DNA of 64,000 nucleotides from Sediminibacterium ginsengisoli (lineage in GTDB: Bacteria; Bacteroidota; Bacteroidia; Chitinophagales; Chitinophagaceae), in NCBI GenBank assembly GCA_945901845.1, contig CAMDLR010000004.1, forward strand, positions 1-64,000, written 5' to 3'. The number at the start of each line of letters is the position of its first letter. The first letter of the stretch is position 1. A model generated the notes under the pieces. It saw only the letters and a list, made by a program, of their open reading frames with translations. It had not been told where the DNA came from and ran no database searches. This document shows positions 51,008 through 60,116 of this stretch, piece by piece. A program made the translations under genes and the position numbers.

Positions 51008-52879
51008 ATGATGCATCAAAACCCATCTTTAAGTGAAGTACATGAGTCGATCGACACTACGCTTCCACGTAAAGGATGGCGACGCATATTAGCCTATTTT
51101 GGTCCTGCTTATTTAGTGAGCGTGGGCTATATGGACCCTGGTAATTGGGCCACCGATTTACAAGGGGGTGCTCAGTTTGGGTACCAACTTATTTGGGTAT
51201 TGCTGCTCAGTAATTTAATGGCGCTATTACTGCAAAGTTTAAGTGCCCGCTTAGGAATTGTGCGTCGAAGAGATTTGGCACAGGCCAATAGAGAAACCTA
51301 TCCGCCTGCCGTTAATTTTTGCTTGTATATTTTAGCTGAAATAGCTATTGCTGCCACCGATTTAGCTGAAGTAGTGGGTATGGCCATTGGGCTTCATTTG
51401 TTAACCGGACTTCCGCTTGTTTGGGGTGTGGCAATAACAGTTGTTGACACTTTTTTATTTTTATTATTACAGCGCTATGGTATACGAAAAATGGAAGCAT
51501 TTATTTTAGCGCTTGTTGCTACCATTGGTGTTTCATTTTTCATTGAAATTTTAATTGCCAAGCCTAACTTGGCGGAAGTAGCTACCGGTTTTATACCAAC
51601 GCCATTAACAAATGCCTCATTGTATATTGCTGTAGGTATTATTGGTGCTACTGTAATGCCGCATAATTTGTATTTACATTCGGCACTGGTACAAACTAGA
51701 AAAATTGGTGCCGATAAACAAAGTATCAAGCGTGCACTCAAGTATAATTTTATTGACAGCTTTATAGCACTCAATGCTGCGTTTTTTGTGAATGCTGCTA
51801 TTTTAGTTTTAGCGGCCACCGTATTTTTTAAAACAGGAAATACCGAAGTAGCCCGTATAGAAGATGCCCACCGTTTATTGCAACCCTTACTCGGTACACA
51901 TTTGGCGCCTATTTTATTTGCTGTTGCGCTCATTGCTGCCGGACAAAGTTCTACAGTAACAGGTACACTTGCTGGGCAAATTGTGATGGAAGGCTATTTG
52001 CAAATAAGGTTAAATCCATGGCTACGCAGGTTGCTTACACGCCTTATTGCCATTGGGCCTGCCGTATTTATTATTGGAATATATGGTGAAGGAAAAGTAG
52101 ATGATTTACTCGTTTTTAGTCAGGTACTATTAAGCGTGCAACTCGGCTTTGCTGTCATTCCACTGATTCATTTTGTGAGTGACAAAGAAAAAATGGGCGA
52201 TTACGTAATAAAAAAATGGGTTCAAATAGCAGCCTGGTTGGTAGCCCTAATTTTAGTTACACTCAATGGTCGATTGGTATTACATGCAGCTATTGATTTT
52301 ATGAATAGTGACGAATCTATGTGGGCTAAGTTTGGTGTGGTGATGTTACTCTTAGGATTTTTTGTTTTGTTTTTAATCATGACTTTTTACCCGGTCTTTA
52401 AAAAGAAAACGGTAGGCCTTTCAAATATGCATGGTAATATTGCGGCACTAGAAAATTTAACGGTGAAGCCAACACAAAAAATTGGCATTGCTTTAGACTT
52501 TACACTTGCCGACGAAAAGTTAATTGCGCATGCCCTTGCCCAAGGACAACAGGGGAGTAATTACGTGCTTATTCATGTGGTGGAATCGGCGAGTGCACAT
52601 TATTTGGGTGCTGCCAGTGATGATGAAGAAACTAGGTTAGACCAGCAGCGTTTAGAAGCCTATCAAGAACAATTGGCACAAAAGGGATATCAGGTAACCA
52701 TAGCCCTTGGGTTTAAAAATAGAGCAACCGCTATTGTTAAAATTGTGACCGAAAATGAGGTAGATATGTTAGTGATGGGGGCCCATAGGCATAAAGGCAT
52801 TAAAGACTATATATTTGGCGAAACCATTGAATCGGTAAGGCATCAATTAAACATTCCGGTGTTAATTGTGAACGTATAA
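51008..52879 (+). CDS. Nramp divalent metal transporter fused to a universal stress domain
   Basis: A 623-residue fusion. Residues 1-470 are an Nramp/MntH transporter with about 11 membrane segments; the metal-binding motifs are VGYMDPGNWATDLQGG in segment 1 and GATVMPHNLYLHSALVQTRK in segment 6. Residues about 480-623 form a cytoplasmic UspA domain (KIGIALDFTLADEKLIAHAL, then MLVMGAHRHKGIKDYIFGET and NIPVLIVNV); GxHxxxG resembles the ATP-binding loop GxxGxxG/S of Usp proteins. Mn2+ or Fe2+ uptake is the family role. The fusion suggests direct nucleotide or stress control of transport. Known in Bacteroidota but not, to my knowledge, characterised. Confidence 0.93.
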   Translation: MMHQNPSLSEVHESIDTTLPRKGWRRILAYFGPAYLVSVGYMDPGNWATDLQGGAQFGYQLIWVLLLSNLMALLLQSLSARLGIVRRRDLAQANRETYPPAVNFCLYILAEIAIAATDLAEVVGMAIGLHLLTGLPLVWGVAITVVDTFLFLLLQRYGIRKMEAFILALVATIGVSFFIEILIAKPNLAEVATGFIPTPLTNASLYIAVGIIGATVMPHNLYLHSALVQTRKIGADKQSIKRALKYNFIDSFIALNAAFFVNAAILVLAATVFFKTGNTEVARIEDAHRLLQPLLGTHLAPILFAVALIAAGQSSTVTGTLAGQIVMEGYLQIRLNPWLRRLLTRLIAIGPAVFIIGIYGEGKVDDLLVFSQVLLSVQLGFAVIPLIHFVSDKEKMGDYVIKKWVQIAAWLVALILVTLNGRLVLHAAIDFMNSDESMWAKFGVVMLLLGFFVLFLIMTFYPVFKKKTVGLSNMHGNIAALENLTVKPTQKIGIALDFTLADEKLIAHALAQGQQGSNYVLIHVVESASAHYLGAASDDEETRLDQQRLEAYQEQLAQKGYQVTIALGFKNRATAIVKIVTENEVDMLVMGAHRHKGIKDYIFGETIESVRHQLNIPVLIVNV

Positions 52880-52894
52880 TGCCCTATAAATCAC

Positions 52895-52902
52895 TACCTT
52901 TG
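52895..52902 (+). promoter_or_regulatory. -7 promoter box for icd
   Basis: TACCTTTG, a perfect TAnnTTTG box 28 bases before the icd ATG at 52931, in the short gap after the Nramp gene. Confidence 0.5.
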
Positions 52903-52930
52903 TGCCCGTTAAAATAAAAATTTGAATACC

Positions 52931-54160
52931 ATGGCACAAAAAATTAAAGTTGCAAATCCAGTTGTAGAATTGGATGGTGATGAGATGACACGGATCATCT
53001 GGAAATTTATCAAAGACAAATTAATTTTACCCTACCTAGAAATCGATATTAAATATTACGATTTAGGTATGGAATATAGAGATGAAACCAACGACCAGGT
53101 TACCATTGATGCAGCGCATGCGATCAAGCAGTATGGTGTTGGTATTAAATGTGCGACTATCACGCCAGACGAGCAAAGAGTAGAAGAGTTTAAGCTTAAG
53201 CAAATGTGGAAGAGCCCGAACGGAACCATTCGTAATATTTTAGATGGTACTGTGTTTCGTGAGCCAATCGTTTGTAGCAATGTACCCCGCTTAGTTCCAA
53301 ACTGGACAGCACCCATTTGTATTGGTCGTCACGCATTTGGTGATCAATACCGTGCCACTGATTTTGTTACAAAAGGTAAGGGTAAATTAACCGTGAAGTT
53401 TGAAGGTGAAGATGGAACCGTTCAAGAATTTGAAGTGTTTAACTTTAATGGAGATGGCGTTGCTATGGCTATGTACAATACCGACGAAAGTATTTTTGGT
53501 TTTGCAAGAGCTTGTTTTAACCAAGCGCTTGTTAAAAAATGGCCTTTGTATTTATCTACTAAAAACACCATCCTTAAAAAATACGATGGTCGGTTTAAAG
53601 ATATTTTTGAAGAAGTATACCAAAATGAGTTTAAAGCAAAATATGCAGAAGCTGGTATCACTTACGAACACCGCTTGATTGATGACATGGTAGCGAGTGC
53701 TTTAAAGTGGAACGGTAATTTTGTGTGGGCTTGTAAGAACTATGATGGCGACGTTCAGTCAGACACAGTAGCACAAGGTTTTGGATCACTTGGTTTAATG
53801 ACTTCAACACTTGTAACACCGGATGGTAAAGTAATGGAAGCAGAAGCAGCACACGGTACTGTTACGCGTCACTACAGAGAGCACCAAAAAGGCAAGCCAA
53901 CTTCTACAAACCCTATTGCATCTATATTTGCATGGACGAGAGGTTTAGAATTTAGAGGTCTGTTAGATAATAATCAGGAGCTTATTAATTTTTGCCATGC
54001 ACTTGAAGCTGTTTGTGTTGAAACAGTAGAGAGTGGTAAAATGACTAAAGACTTAGCAGTTTGTATCCATGGTAACAAAGTAAACCACGGCGAACATTAT
54101 TTATATACCGAAGAATTTTTAGACGCTTTAGATCAAAATCTAAAAGTGAAACTAGGATAA
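52931..54160 (+). CDS. icd: NADP-dependent isocitrate dehydrogenase (type II, eukaryote-like)
   Basis: Oxidises isocitrate to 2-oxoglutarate in the TCA cycle. The 409 residues are of the homodimeric type also found in mitochondria: [60 protein letters not shown], and the nucleotide site [20 protein letters not shown]. The Arg and His in this last segment are those that select NADP over NAD in this subfamily. The track TTG at 52922 is three codons before the ATG at 52931, which is used. A strong bidirectional terminator follows. Confidence 0.96.
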   Translation: MAQKIKVANPVVELDGDEMTRIIWKFIKDKLILPYLEIDIKYYDLGMEYRDETNDQVTIDAAHAIKQYGVGIKCATITPDEQRVEEFKLKQMWKSPNGTIRNILDGTVFREPIVCSNVPRLVPNWTAPICIGRHAFGDQYRATDFVTKGKGKLTVKFEGEDGTVQEFEVFNFNGDGVAMAMYNTDESIFGFARACFNQALVKKWPLYLSTKNTILKKYDGRFKDIFEEVYQNEFKAKYAEAGITYEHRLIDDMVASALKWNGNFVWACKNYDGDVQSDTVAQGFGSLGLMTSTLVTPDGKVMEAEAAHGTVTRHYREHQKGKPTSTNPIASIFAWTRGLEFRGLLDNNQELINFCHALEAVCVETVESGKMTKDLAVCIHGNKVNHGEHYLYTEEFLDALDQNLKVKLG

Positions 54161-54180
54161 TTTGGTTTCATATACTGCAT

Positions 54181-54214
54181 AAAAAAAGACGTTGAATTTT
54201 CAACGTCTTTTTTT
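54181..54214. terminator. Bidirectional terminator between icd and smpB
   Basis: AAAAAAAGACGTTGAA and its complement (stem GACGTTGAA / TTCAACGTC, two-base centre) flanked by A7 and T7. It ends the icd transcript and the fbaA-accD-smpB transcript. Confidence 0.93.
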
Positions 54215-54653
54215 ATTTTAAATACCGTTTGATTTCTTTTTCTACATCGCGGGCTTTAATGGTTTCGCGTTTATCATGTAGCTTTTTACCTTTACCTAGT
54301 CCTATTTCTACTTTCACTAAATTTTTATCGGTAAAAAAAACGCGCAGTGGTACAATGGTATATCCTTTTTCTTTTAAACGACCTTGTATTTTTTTTAACT
54401 CCTTTTTATTGAGTAATAATTTTCGGTCGTGAACGGCTATGTGGTTGTTGGCGGTTCCGTGGGTGTAGGAGGCAATAAAAAGTCCACGCATCCATAGTTC
54501 TCCATCATCAAATAAGCCAAAGGCATCGTTAAAACTTAATTTACCATCCCTTATTGATTTTACTTCGGTACCTAGCAAAACAATACCGGCCACATATTTG
54601 TCTTCGATGTGGTAGTTGAAATAAGCCTGCCGGTTGTTCATTTCGTTTGTCAT
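54213..54653 (-). CDS. smpB: SsrA-binding protein
   Basis: Binds tmRNA and delivers it to stalled ribosomes. The 146 residues contain NNRQAYFNYHIEDKYVAGIV, LLGTEVKSIRDGKLSFNDAF and the basic tail GKGKKLHDKRETIKARDVEK; the SmpB fold and the C-terminal helix that enters the mRNA channel are all present. The partner RNA is encoded at 25.8 kb in this window. It is the last gene of a likely operon after accD, with ten bases between them. Confidence 0.97.
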   Translation of the reverse strand: MTNEMNNRQAYFNYHIEDKYVAGIVLLGTEVKSIRDGKLSFNDAFGLFDDGELWMRGLFIASYTHGTANNHIAVHDRKLLLNKKELKKIQGRLKEKGYTIVPLRVFFTDKNLVKVEIGLGKGKKLHDKRETIKARDVEKEIKRYLK

Positions 54654-54663
54654 GGGATGTATA

Positions 54664-55584
54664 TTACCCCTTAAACAGCACCGCTAGTTGAGCTAGTTTT
54701 TCTTTTAAATTTTTTCGCTCTACAATGAAGTCTAAAAATCCGTGTTCCAATAAAAATTCACTTCTTTGAAATCCGGGTGGTAAGTCTTTTTTGATTGTTT
54801 CTTTAATAACCCTTGGTCCTGCAAAACCAATAAGTGCGCCAGGTTCAGCGATATTTAAATCGCCAAGCATACCAAAGCTTGCAGAGATACCTCCAAAAGT
54901 AGGGTCGGTGAGAAGTGATATAAATGGTAAGCCAGCGTCCGATAGTTGAGAAAGTTTACCACTTGTTTTTGCAAGTTGCATTAGGCTAAAAGCACTTTCC
55001 ATCATACGCGCACCACCACTTTTACTGATTACTAAGTAGGGCAGTTTGTGTTTGATACAATAATCTACAGCACGACTAAATTTTTCACCCATCACACTGC
55101 CTAGTGACCCGCCAATAAATTCAAAATCCATACAAGCCACTACGTAACCTTCACCCACTAAATTGCCGGTAGCCACGCGCATCGAATCTTTTAGATCGGT
55201 AGCGGCATGAATATCATCTAGTCTTTTTTGGTAGGGTTTTAAATCGGTAAAGCCAAGGGCGTCTTTACTTTTAATATTGTCAAATAGTTCGGTGTAGTTT
55301 CCATCATCAAATAAGATGTCAAAATATTCTTGACTTCCAATACGGTGGTGGTGGTTACACTTATCACATACGTATAAGTTTTCGGCGAGCTCATTTGTAG
55401 TTGATATAAGATTACACTCGGGGCATTTGTTCCAAAGTCCTTCGGGTGTTTCTTTTTTATCTGCTGTTGAAGTTAAAATACCTTTGCGAATACGCTTAAA
55501 CCAACGTGGTTTAGCATTCTCTTGCTCCTGCAATTCTTCGCCGGTTAAATTAGCTTCAAAATCTTCTTCTCGTTCTTTTTTCAT
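54664..55584 (-). CDS. accD: Acetyl-CoA carboxylase carboxyltransferase subunit beta
   Basis: Transfers the carboxyl group from biotin to acetyl-CoA to give malonyl-CoA for fatty-acid synthesis. The 306-residue protein has the four-cysteine zinc ribbon CPECN...CDKCN near residues 54-76 (WNKCPECNLIST, NLYVCDKCNHHHR), then the crotonase-like core with ISKSGGARMMESAFSLMQLA and LLTDPTFGGISASFGMLGDL. It is between fbaA and smpB on the same strand; accA and accBC are not in the window. Confidence 0.96.
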   Translation of the reverse strand: MKKEREEDFEANLTGEELQEQENAKPRWFKRIRKGILTSTADKKETPEGLWNKCPECNLISTTNELAENLYVCDKCNHHHRIGSQEYFDILFDDGNYTELFDNIKSKDALGFTDLKPYQKRLDDIHAATDLKDSMRVATGNLVGEGYVVACMDFEFIGGSLGSVMGEKFSRAVDYCIKHKLPYLVISKSGGARMMESAFSLMQLAKTSGKLSQLSDAGLPFISLLTDPTFGGISASFGMLGDLNIAEPGALIGFAGPRVIKETIKKDLPPGFQRSEFLLEHGFLDFIVERKNLKEKLAQLAVLFKG

Positions 55585-55617
55585 ACTGGCTATCGTTAAA
55601 ATATGAAGGGAAATAGA

Positions 55618-56685
55618 TTATGCGTTTCTATTGATACAGTTTAAATCTTCGAAGGCAATTTCTAGGCGTTTGCTAAAGCTTTCTTCACCTTTACGCAACC
55701 ATACCCTTGGATCGTAATATTTTTTATTTGGTTTGTTGGCTCCATCTGGATTACCCAGTTGTGCTTGAAGGTAAGGTTCGTTTTTCTTATAAAATTCGTT
55801 GATGCCTTCCCAGAAAGCCCACTGTAAATCGGTATCGATATTCATTTTGATGGCACCATATCCAATGGCTTCTCTAATTTGATGTTGCGGAGAACCGCTA
55901 CCACCATGGAATACAAAGTATACAGGCTTATCTGCTGTGTTAAATTCTTTTTGGATATGCAACTGGCTATTGTGTAAAATATCTGGACGAAGTTCTACAT
56001 TACCTGGGCTATATACACCGTGTACATTACCAAATGCAGCAGCAACCGTAAATAAATTACCCACTTTACTCAATTCTTTGTAAGCGTAGGCAACGTGTTC
56101 TGGTTGTGTGTATAATTTATCGTTTTCAACACCGCTGTTGTCTACGCCATCTTCTTCACCACCGGTAACACCAAGTTCTATTTCAATACTCATACCTAAT
56201 GGCGCCATGCGTTTGTAAAAGGCAACAGAGGTTTCAATATTTTCTTCTAAAGATTCTTCCGATAAATCTAGCATGTGTGAGCTAAAAAGGGGTTGACCTT
56301 TTTCTTTATGAAAAGCTTCGCCGGCATCTAATAAACCGCTAATCCATGGAAGCCATTTTTTAGAAGCGTGATCGGTATGGAGTACCACAGGTACACCATA
56401 ATATTTGGCTACGTTATGAATATGTAAAGCACCAGAAACGGCACCAGAAATATTGGCTTGTAACTGATCGTTGGGCATACCCTTACCTGCAATAAACTGA
56501 GCACCACCATTTGAAAATTGAATGATAACAGGTGAGTTTACTTTAGCAGCGGTTTCGAGGGTTGCATTGATATTATTGGTGCCAATCGTATTTACGGCAG
56601 GAAGTGCAAATTGATTGTTTTTTGCGTCGTTGTATAAATTCTCTAATTCTTCTCCAAATAAGACGCCAGCTCTGTACTTTTTCAT
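55618..56685 (-). CDS. fbaA: Class II fructose-bisphosphate aldolase
   Basis: Interconverts fructose-1,6-bisphosphate with two triose phosphates, using zinc. The 355-residue length and FALPAVNTIGTNNINATLET, VVLHTDHASKKWLPWISG, EIELGVTGGEEDGVDN and FVFHGGSGSPQHQIREAIGY are those of the long class IIA form (FbaA). The track start at 56751 reaches upstream; ATGs at 56691 and 56685 fit the family, and 56685 (MKKYRAGVLFGEEL) is chosen. It is the first gene of a likely fbaA-accD-smpB operon. Confidence 0.96.
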   Translation of the reverse strand: MKKYRAGVLFGEELENLYNDAKNNQFALPAVNTIGTNNINATLETAAKVNSPVIIQFSNGGAQFIAGKGMPNDQLQANISGAVSGALHIHNVAKYYGVPVVLHTDHASKKWLPWISGLLDAGEAFHKEKGQPLFSSHMLDLSEESLEENIETSVAFYKRMAPLGMSIEIELGVTGGEEDGVDNSGVENDKLYTQPEHVAYAYKELSKVGNLFTVAAAFGNVHGVYSPGNVELRPDILHNSQLHIQKEFNTADKPVYFVFHGGSGSPQHQIREAIGYGAIKMNIDTDLQWAFWEGINEFYKKNEPYLQAQLGNPDGANKPNKKYYDPRVWLRKGEESFSKRLEIAFEDLNCINRNA

Positions 56686-56804
56686 GTGCATTAATTCTTG
56701 AATGTTTCGTATAAATAGGAGGGTGCAAGATACTTTATTGCCTGCAAACACCTGTTAGCTTTTATCCCCTAAAACTGCTCCAAAAACCAGGCGCAGTTGA
56801 CCTT

Positions 56805-58160
56805 TTATTTCGTAAGGCTTTGAATCACGTCATACTTGGTAACGATGTGGAAATCACCCTTTTCGTCCTTTGCAATAACGGCACCATTTTTTTGGTTGAT
56901 TAAAGTGCCTAGTTTTTCTACCGGCGTTAAAAAATCTACAACAGGGTAGGGCTGTTCCATAACACTGCCTACCGATTGATTTTTGATATCGGGGTTTGTA
57001 AATATTTGTTGAAAGAGTCCATTTTCACTAAGTGATCCTACCATATTTTGGACATCCATTACTGGAATATGTTCGATGTCATATTTTTTCATGAGGGCCA
57101 CCGCTTCTGCGATTAAATGATCTGGAGAAACAGTAATTAATTTTTGTCCGGCTCTACCACTCACGATGTCTTTAAATGTTTTCACATCTAAAAATCCCCG
57201 CTCCATCATCCACTCATCGTTGTAAATTTTTCCTACGTATCTACTGCCGTGATCATGAAAAATACATACCACCACATCGGTGGGTTTTAATTCATGTTTT
57301 AATTGTTGTAAACCTTGTAAGCAACTACCTGCACTGTAACCGCAAAAGAGTCCTTCTTCTTTTGCAATACGACGGGCCATTACCGCGCCGTCTTTATCGG
57401 TTACTTGTTCAAACTTATCAATAAACTGCATGTCATAGTTTTGAGGTACAAAGTCTTCCCCAAAACCTTCTGAAATATACGGGTGCACTTCGTTCATGTC
57501 TATTTCACCCGTGTTGTAATATTTTGTAAGTAAGGAGCCGTATACATCAATCGCCCATATTTTAATATTTGGATTTTTTTCTTTGAGGTACATCGCGCTA
57601 CCTGTGATGGTACCACCGGTTCCGGCGGTGCATACAAGGTGTGTGATTTTACCTTCTGTTTGTTCCCAAATTTCTGGTCCTGTAGATTCGTAATGCGCTT
57701 GACGGTTGGCCAAATTGTCGTACTGATTCATGTACATCGAATTTGGAATTTCTTGACCGAGTCTTTTGGCTACACTATAATAACTGCGTGGATCTTCGGG
57801 TAAGACATTGGTGGGGCAAATAATAACTTCGGCACCTACTGCTTTTAAAATATCTGCTTTTTCTTTGGACTGTTTTTCGGTGGTAACAAAAATGCATTTG
57901 TACCCTTTCACACAAGCTGCAAGTGCGAGGCCCATGCCAGTATTGCCACTCGTGCCTTCAATAATAGTACTACCTGGTTTTAGTTTCCCTTCGGCTTCTG
58001 CAACCTCTACCATTTTTAGCGCCATGCGGTCTTTGATAGAATTGCCCGGATTAAAATAATCGACTTTGGCAAGTATGGTACCTGGCCAGTTTTTGGTTAT
58101 TTTATTGAGCTTGATAATAGGGGTGTTACCAATGGTTTCTAGTACATTATTGAGCCACAT
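56805..58160 (-). CDS. Cystathionine beta-synthase-like PLP enzyme with CBS domains
   Basis: A 451-residue fold-type II PLP enzyme. The catalytic part (residues 1-320) has FNPGNSIKDRMALKMVEVAE with the PLP lysine, IEGTSGNTGMGLALAACVKG, VCTAGTGGTITGSAMYLKEK and FCGYSAGSCLQGL. A pair of CBS domains follows (LIAEAVALMKKYDIEHIPVM and VVDFLTPVEKLGTLINQKNG). This layout is that of cystathionine beta-synthase (serine + homocysteine); O-acetylserine sulfhydrylases lack the CBS pair. The heme-binding N-terminus of the human enzyme is absent. A perfect -7 box (58185-58192) lies upstream, so it is probably independent of plsX. Confidence 0.88.
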   Translation of the reverse strand: MWLNNVLETIGNTPIIKLNKITKNWPGTILAKVDYFNPGNSIKDRMALKMVEVAEAEGKLKPGSTIIEGTSGNTGMGLALAACVKGYKCIFVTTEKQSKEKADILKAVGAEVIICPTNVLPEDPRSYYSVAKRLGQEIPNSMYMNQYDNLANRQAHYESTGPEIWEQTEGKITHLVCTAGTGGTITGSAMYLKEKNPNIKIWAIDVYGSLLTKYYNTGEIDMNEVHPYISEGFGEDFVPQNYDMQFIDKFEQVTDKDGAVMARRIAKEEGLFCGYSAGSCLQGLQQLKHELKPTDVVVCIFHDHGSRYVGKIYNDEWMMERGFLDVKTFKDIVSGRAGQKLITVSPDHLIAEAVALMKKYDIEHIPVMDVQNMVGSLSENGLFQQIFTNPDIKNQSVGSVMEQPYPVVDFLTPVEKLGTLINQKNGAVIAKDEKGDFHIVTKYDVIQSLTK

Positions 58161-58184
58161 ACAATGCTAACATTTGTTTGCTTA

Positions 58185-58192
58185 CAAAGATA
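58185..58192 (-). promoter_or_regulatory. -7 promoter box for the CBS-like gene
   Basis: Minus strand TATCTTTG, a perfect TAnnTTTG box 24 bases before the ATG at 58160. Confidence 0.5.
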
Positions 58193-58221
58193 AAGGAAAG
58201 GAGTGGTTAATGAATAGGGGC

Positions 58222-59172
58222 TTAGGCGGTAAAGTTTTGGGCAATTTTGTTGCAAAAACCGGTTTCAAGCATTTGAACTGCTAAACCAATGCTATTATGA
58301 AAAGCAGTAGCTGTGCTAATACCGTGGCTAATGATAACAGGTTTAGCAACGCCAAGTACTGGAAGTCCACCATAGTTTTCGAAATGAAGACGTTTAAAAT
58401 AAGCGTCTTCGCTGTGGCCACGCTCTGCAGCAATGGTATAGAATGATTCGGCTAATTTAAGGGCGATATTTCCAGTGAATCCATCACATACAATAACGTT
58501 TGCTTTGGGTGTGAGAATATCACGTCCTTCGATGTTGCCAATAAAATGTATTTGCTTGTTTTGTTGCAGCAGAGGGTAAGTGGCCTGTGCAAGCGCATTG
58601 CCTTTGCCTTCTTCTTCACCAATATTTAGAAGTCCAACTGTCGGATTATTAACGCCCAACATAATGCTTGCATACAAGCTACCTAAAATGGCAAATTGAT
58701 TGAGCTGTTCTGCTTTACAATCGGCATTGAGTCCTACATCTACCAAGATGCCCGTAGATCCATCCGATTTTGGCATAGTAGCACCAATGGTTGGTCGTAA
58801 AACACCAGGAATAGCTTTGATGGTAAACATAGCACCCACTAACATGGCACCGGTGTTACCCGCACTCATAAAAGCATCAATTTTACCTTCAGTTAATAAC
58901 TGAAATCCGATGGCAATAGAAGACTGTGGTTTTTCTTTGAGTGCTTTGGCTGGATGCTCGTTGTAGCCAATGATTTGTGGGGCATGTACTAAATGCAAAT
59001 TAGGTGATGATACCTGGTGTTCCTCTAGAAGAGGCTTTACCAAAGCTTCATCACCTATGCAGTATAGGTTGACATTTGTATTGTGTATAGCTAAATAAGA
59101 TTTGACTCCTTTAACCGCTTCGAGCGGTGCAAAGTCTCCACCCATCATGTCTATACCAATATTCATGCGCAA
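58222..59172 (-). CDS. plsX: Phosphate acyltransferase PlsX
   Basis: Makes acyl-phosphate from acyl-ACP for phospholipid synthesis. The 316 residues start MNIGIDMMGGDFAPLEAVKG (after two residues) and include FMSAGNTGAMLVGAMFTIKA, ATMPKSDGSTGILVDVGLNA and NVIVCDGFTGNIALKLAESF, all canonical. It is the last member of the yceD-rpmF-plsX group; the fabH that usually follows plsX is not here, the CBS-like gene standing in its place. Confidence 0.97.
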   Translation of the reverse strand: MRMNIGIDMMGGDFAPLEAVKGVKSYLAIHNTNVNLYCIGDEALVKPLLEEHQVSSPNLHLVHAPQIIGYNEHPAKALKEKPQSSIAIGFQLLTEGKIDAFMSAGNTGAMLVGAMFTIKAIPGVLRPTIGATMPKSDGSTGILVDVGLNADCKAEQLNQFAILGSLYASIMLGVNNPTVGLLNIGEEEGKGNALAQATYPLLQQNKQIHFIGNIEGRDILTPKANVIVCDGFTGNIALKLAESFYTIAAERGHSEDAYFKRLHFENYGGLPVLGVAKPVIISHGISTATAFHNSIGLAVQMLETGFCNKIAQNFTA

Positions 59173-59219
59173 TATTTTAAGTTCGTGAATTGAACTAAAA
59201 GTAAGGCTTAGTTTTGGAA

Positions 59220-59414
59220 CTAGGCTTTAAGAGGAGCTTTCTCAGCTACTAACTTTCCTTTATAGAACAATTTACCTTCACTTACGTGAGCGCGGTGACG
59301 TACATGCGTTTCGCCTGTAGTGCTGTCTTTACTTAAAGTAACTTCTTGCGCTACATAGTGTGTTCTTCTTTTTGCGCTACGTTGTTGCGAATGTCTGCGT
59401 TTAGGATTCGGCAT
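59220..59414 (-). CDS. rpmF: 50S ribosomal protein L32
   Basis: A 64-residue ribosomal protein: MPNPKRRHSQQRSAKRRTHY at the N-terminus, then HRAHVSEGKLFYKGKLVAEK. The usual zinc-binding cysteine pairs of L32 are not present, so this is a zinc-free (C-) version. It lies 40 bases downstream of the DUF177 gene and 47 before plsX, the standard order. Confidence 0.97.
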   Translation of the reverse strand: MPNPKRRHSQQRSAKRRTHYVAQEVTLSKDSTTGETHVRHRAHVSEGKLFYKGKLVAEKAPLKA

Positions 59415-59454
59415 ATCTCGAAATTTTGAGTATTAATCTATGTTGTTTATTCGT

Positions 59455-60042
59455 TTACTTTTTTTTGTCTTTTGCGTCATCATTTCTGACGTTGTCTTTT
59501 CCCAAGTTTTTAAATTGGTCTAAGCCCTTCCATACCGTAGCATGTGTATCTGTGGTTGCGTCCCTATTCATTTGCGCTAGCATTTCTAACACGCTTGGGT
59601 TGCATCCTGTGGTTCCGTTTGGCAGGTCTTTGCATTTTTTTTGAAGTGGGATACTGAGGTTGATAAACTCAAAAATCCAATCACTTACATGCAGGTGGCT
59701 TTCCGATCTGCTGATGTAAAAAACATCAGGGTCCTCTTCTTTTTCGTTGAGGGTGTCTGGTTCATCTACAAGTTTAACAATGAGTTTGAACTCATCCCAT
59801 AACTGAACCGGAAGGTCGTCGCCGCACCTATCACAAGAAGACTCCAATTGGCCGTCAACGTCAAATTGCAAAAGCATAAAACCATTGTTTTTTTCAAGGT
59901 TTAATTTGACAGCAGCGACACAATTTTTAAAATCCTGTGCTCCATAAGGTAAAAAGAACTCATCCTTAATTTGGTATTCAAATAAATGATTCCCCGGCTT
60001 CAATCCCACAAATGCTATCTCGTATTCCCGCCGATGACTCAT
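59455..60042 (-). CDS. DUF177/YceD-family protein
   Basis: A 195-residue protein with the DUF177 core: NGFMLLQFDVDGQLESSCDR, CGDDLPVQLWDEFKLIVKLV and FINLSIPLQKKCKDLPNGTT. The paired CDRC motif is typical. DUF177 proteins are linked to 23S rRNA processing or ribosome assembly in plants and E. coli, and the gene is almost always next to rpmF, as here. The tail is acidic-basic low complexity (KDNVRNDDAKDKKK). A very good promoter precedes it. Confidence 0.9.
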   Translation of the reverse strand: MSHRREYEIAFVGLKPGNHLFEYQIKDEFFLPYGAQDFKNCVAAVKLNLEKNNGFMLLQFDVDGQLESSCDRCGDDLPVQLWDEFKLIVKLVDEPDTLNEKEEDPDVFYISRSESHLHVSDWIFEFINLSIPLQKKCKDLPNGTTGCNPSVLEMLAQMNRDATTDTHATVWKGLDQFKNLGKDNVRNDDAKDKKK

Positions 60043-60062
60043 AACCGATTTTTAAGGGTTGG

Positions 60063-60094
60063 CAAAGTTAGGTCAAAATGACGGAAGTCCCAAA
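60063..60094 (-). promoter_or_regulatory. Full-consensus promoter of the yceD-rpmF-plsX group
   Basis: Minus strand TTTG (60094-60091), 20-base spacer, then TAACTTTG (60070-60063). This matches TTTG-N19/20-TAnnTTTG completely and is the best promoter in the window; the DUF177 ATG is 20 bases downstream. Confidence 0.75.
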
Positions 60095-60116
60095 GGAAAA
60101 TGGGATATTTGTAGAC

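Noticed and set aside
53400-53852. ORFs of 64-92 residues in other frames of icd
   Set aside because: All overlap the conserved icd frame and resemble no protein family.
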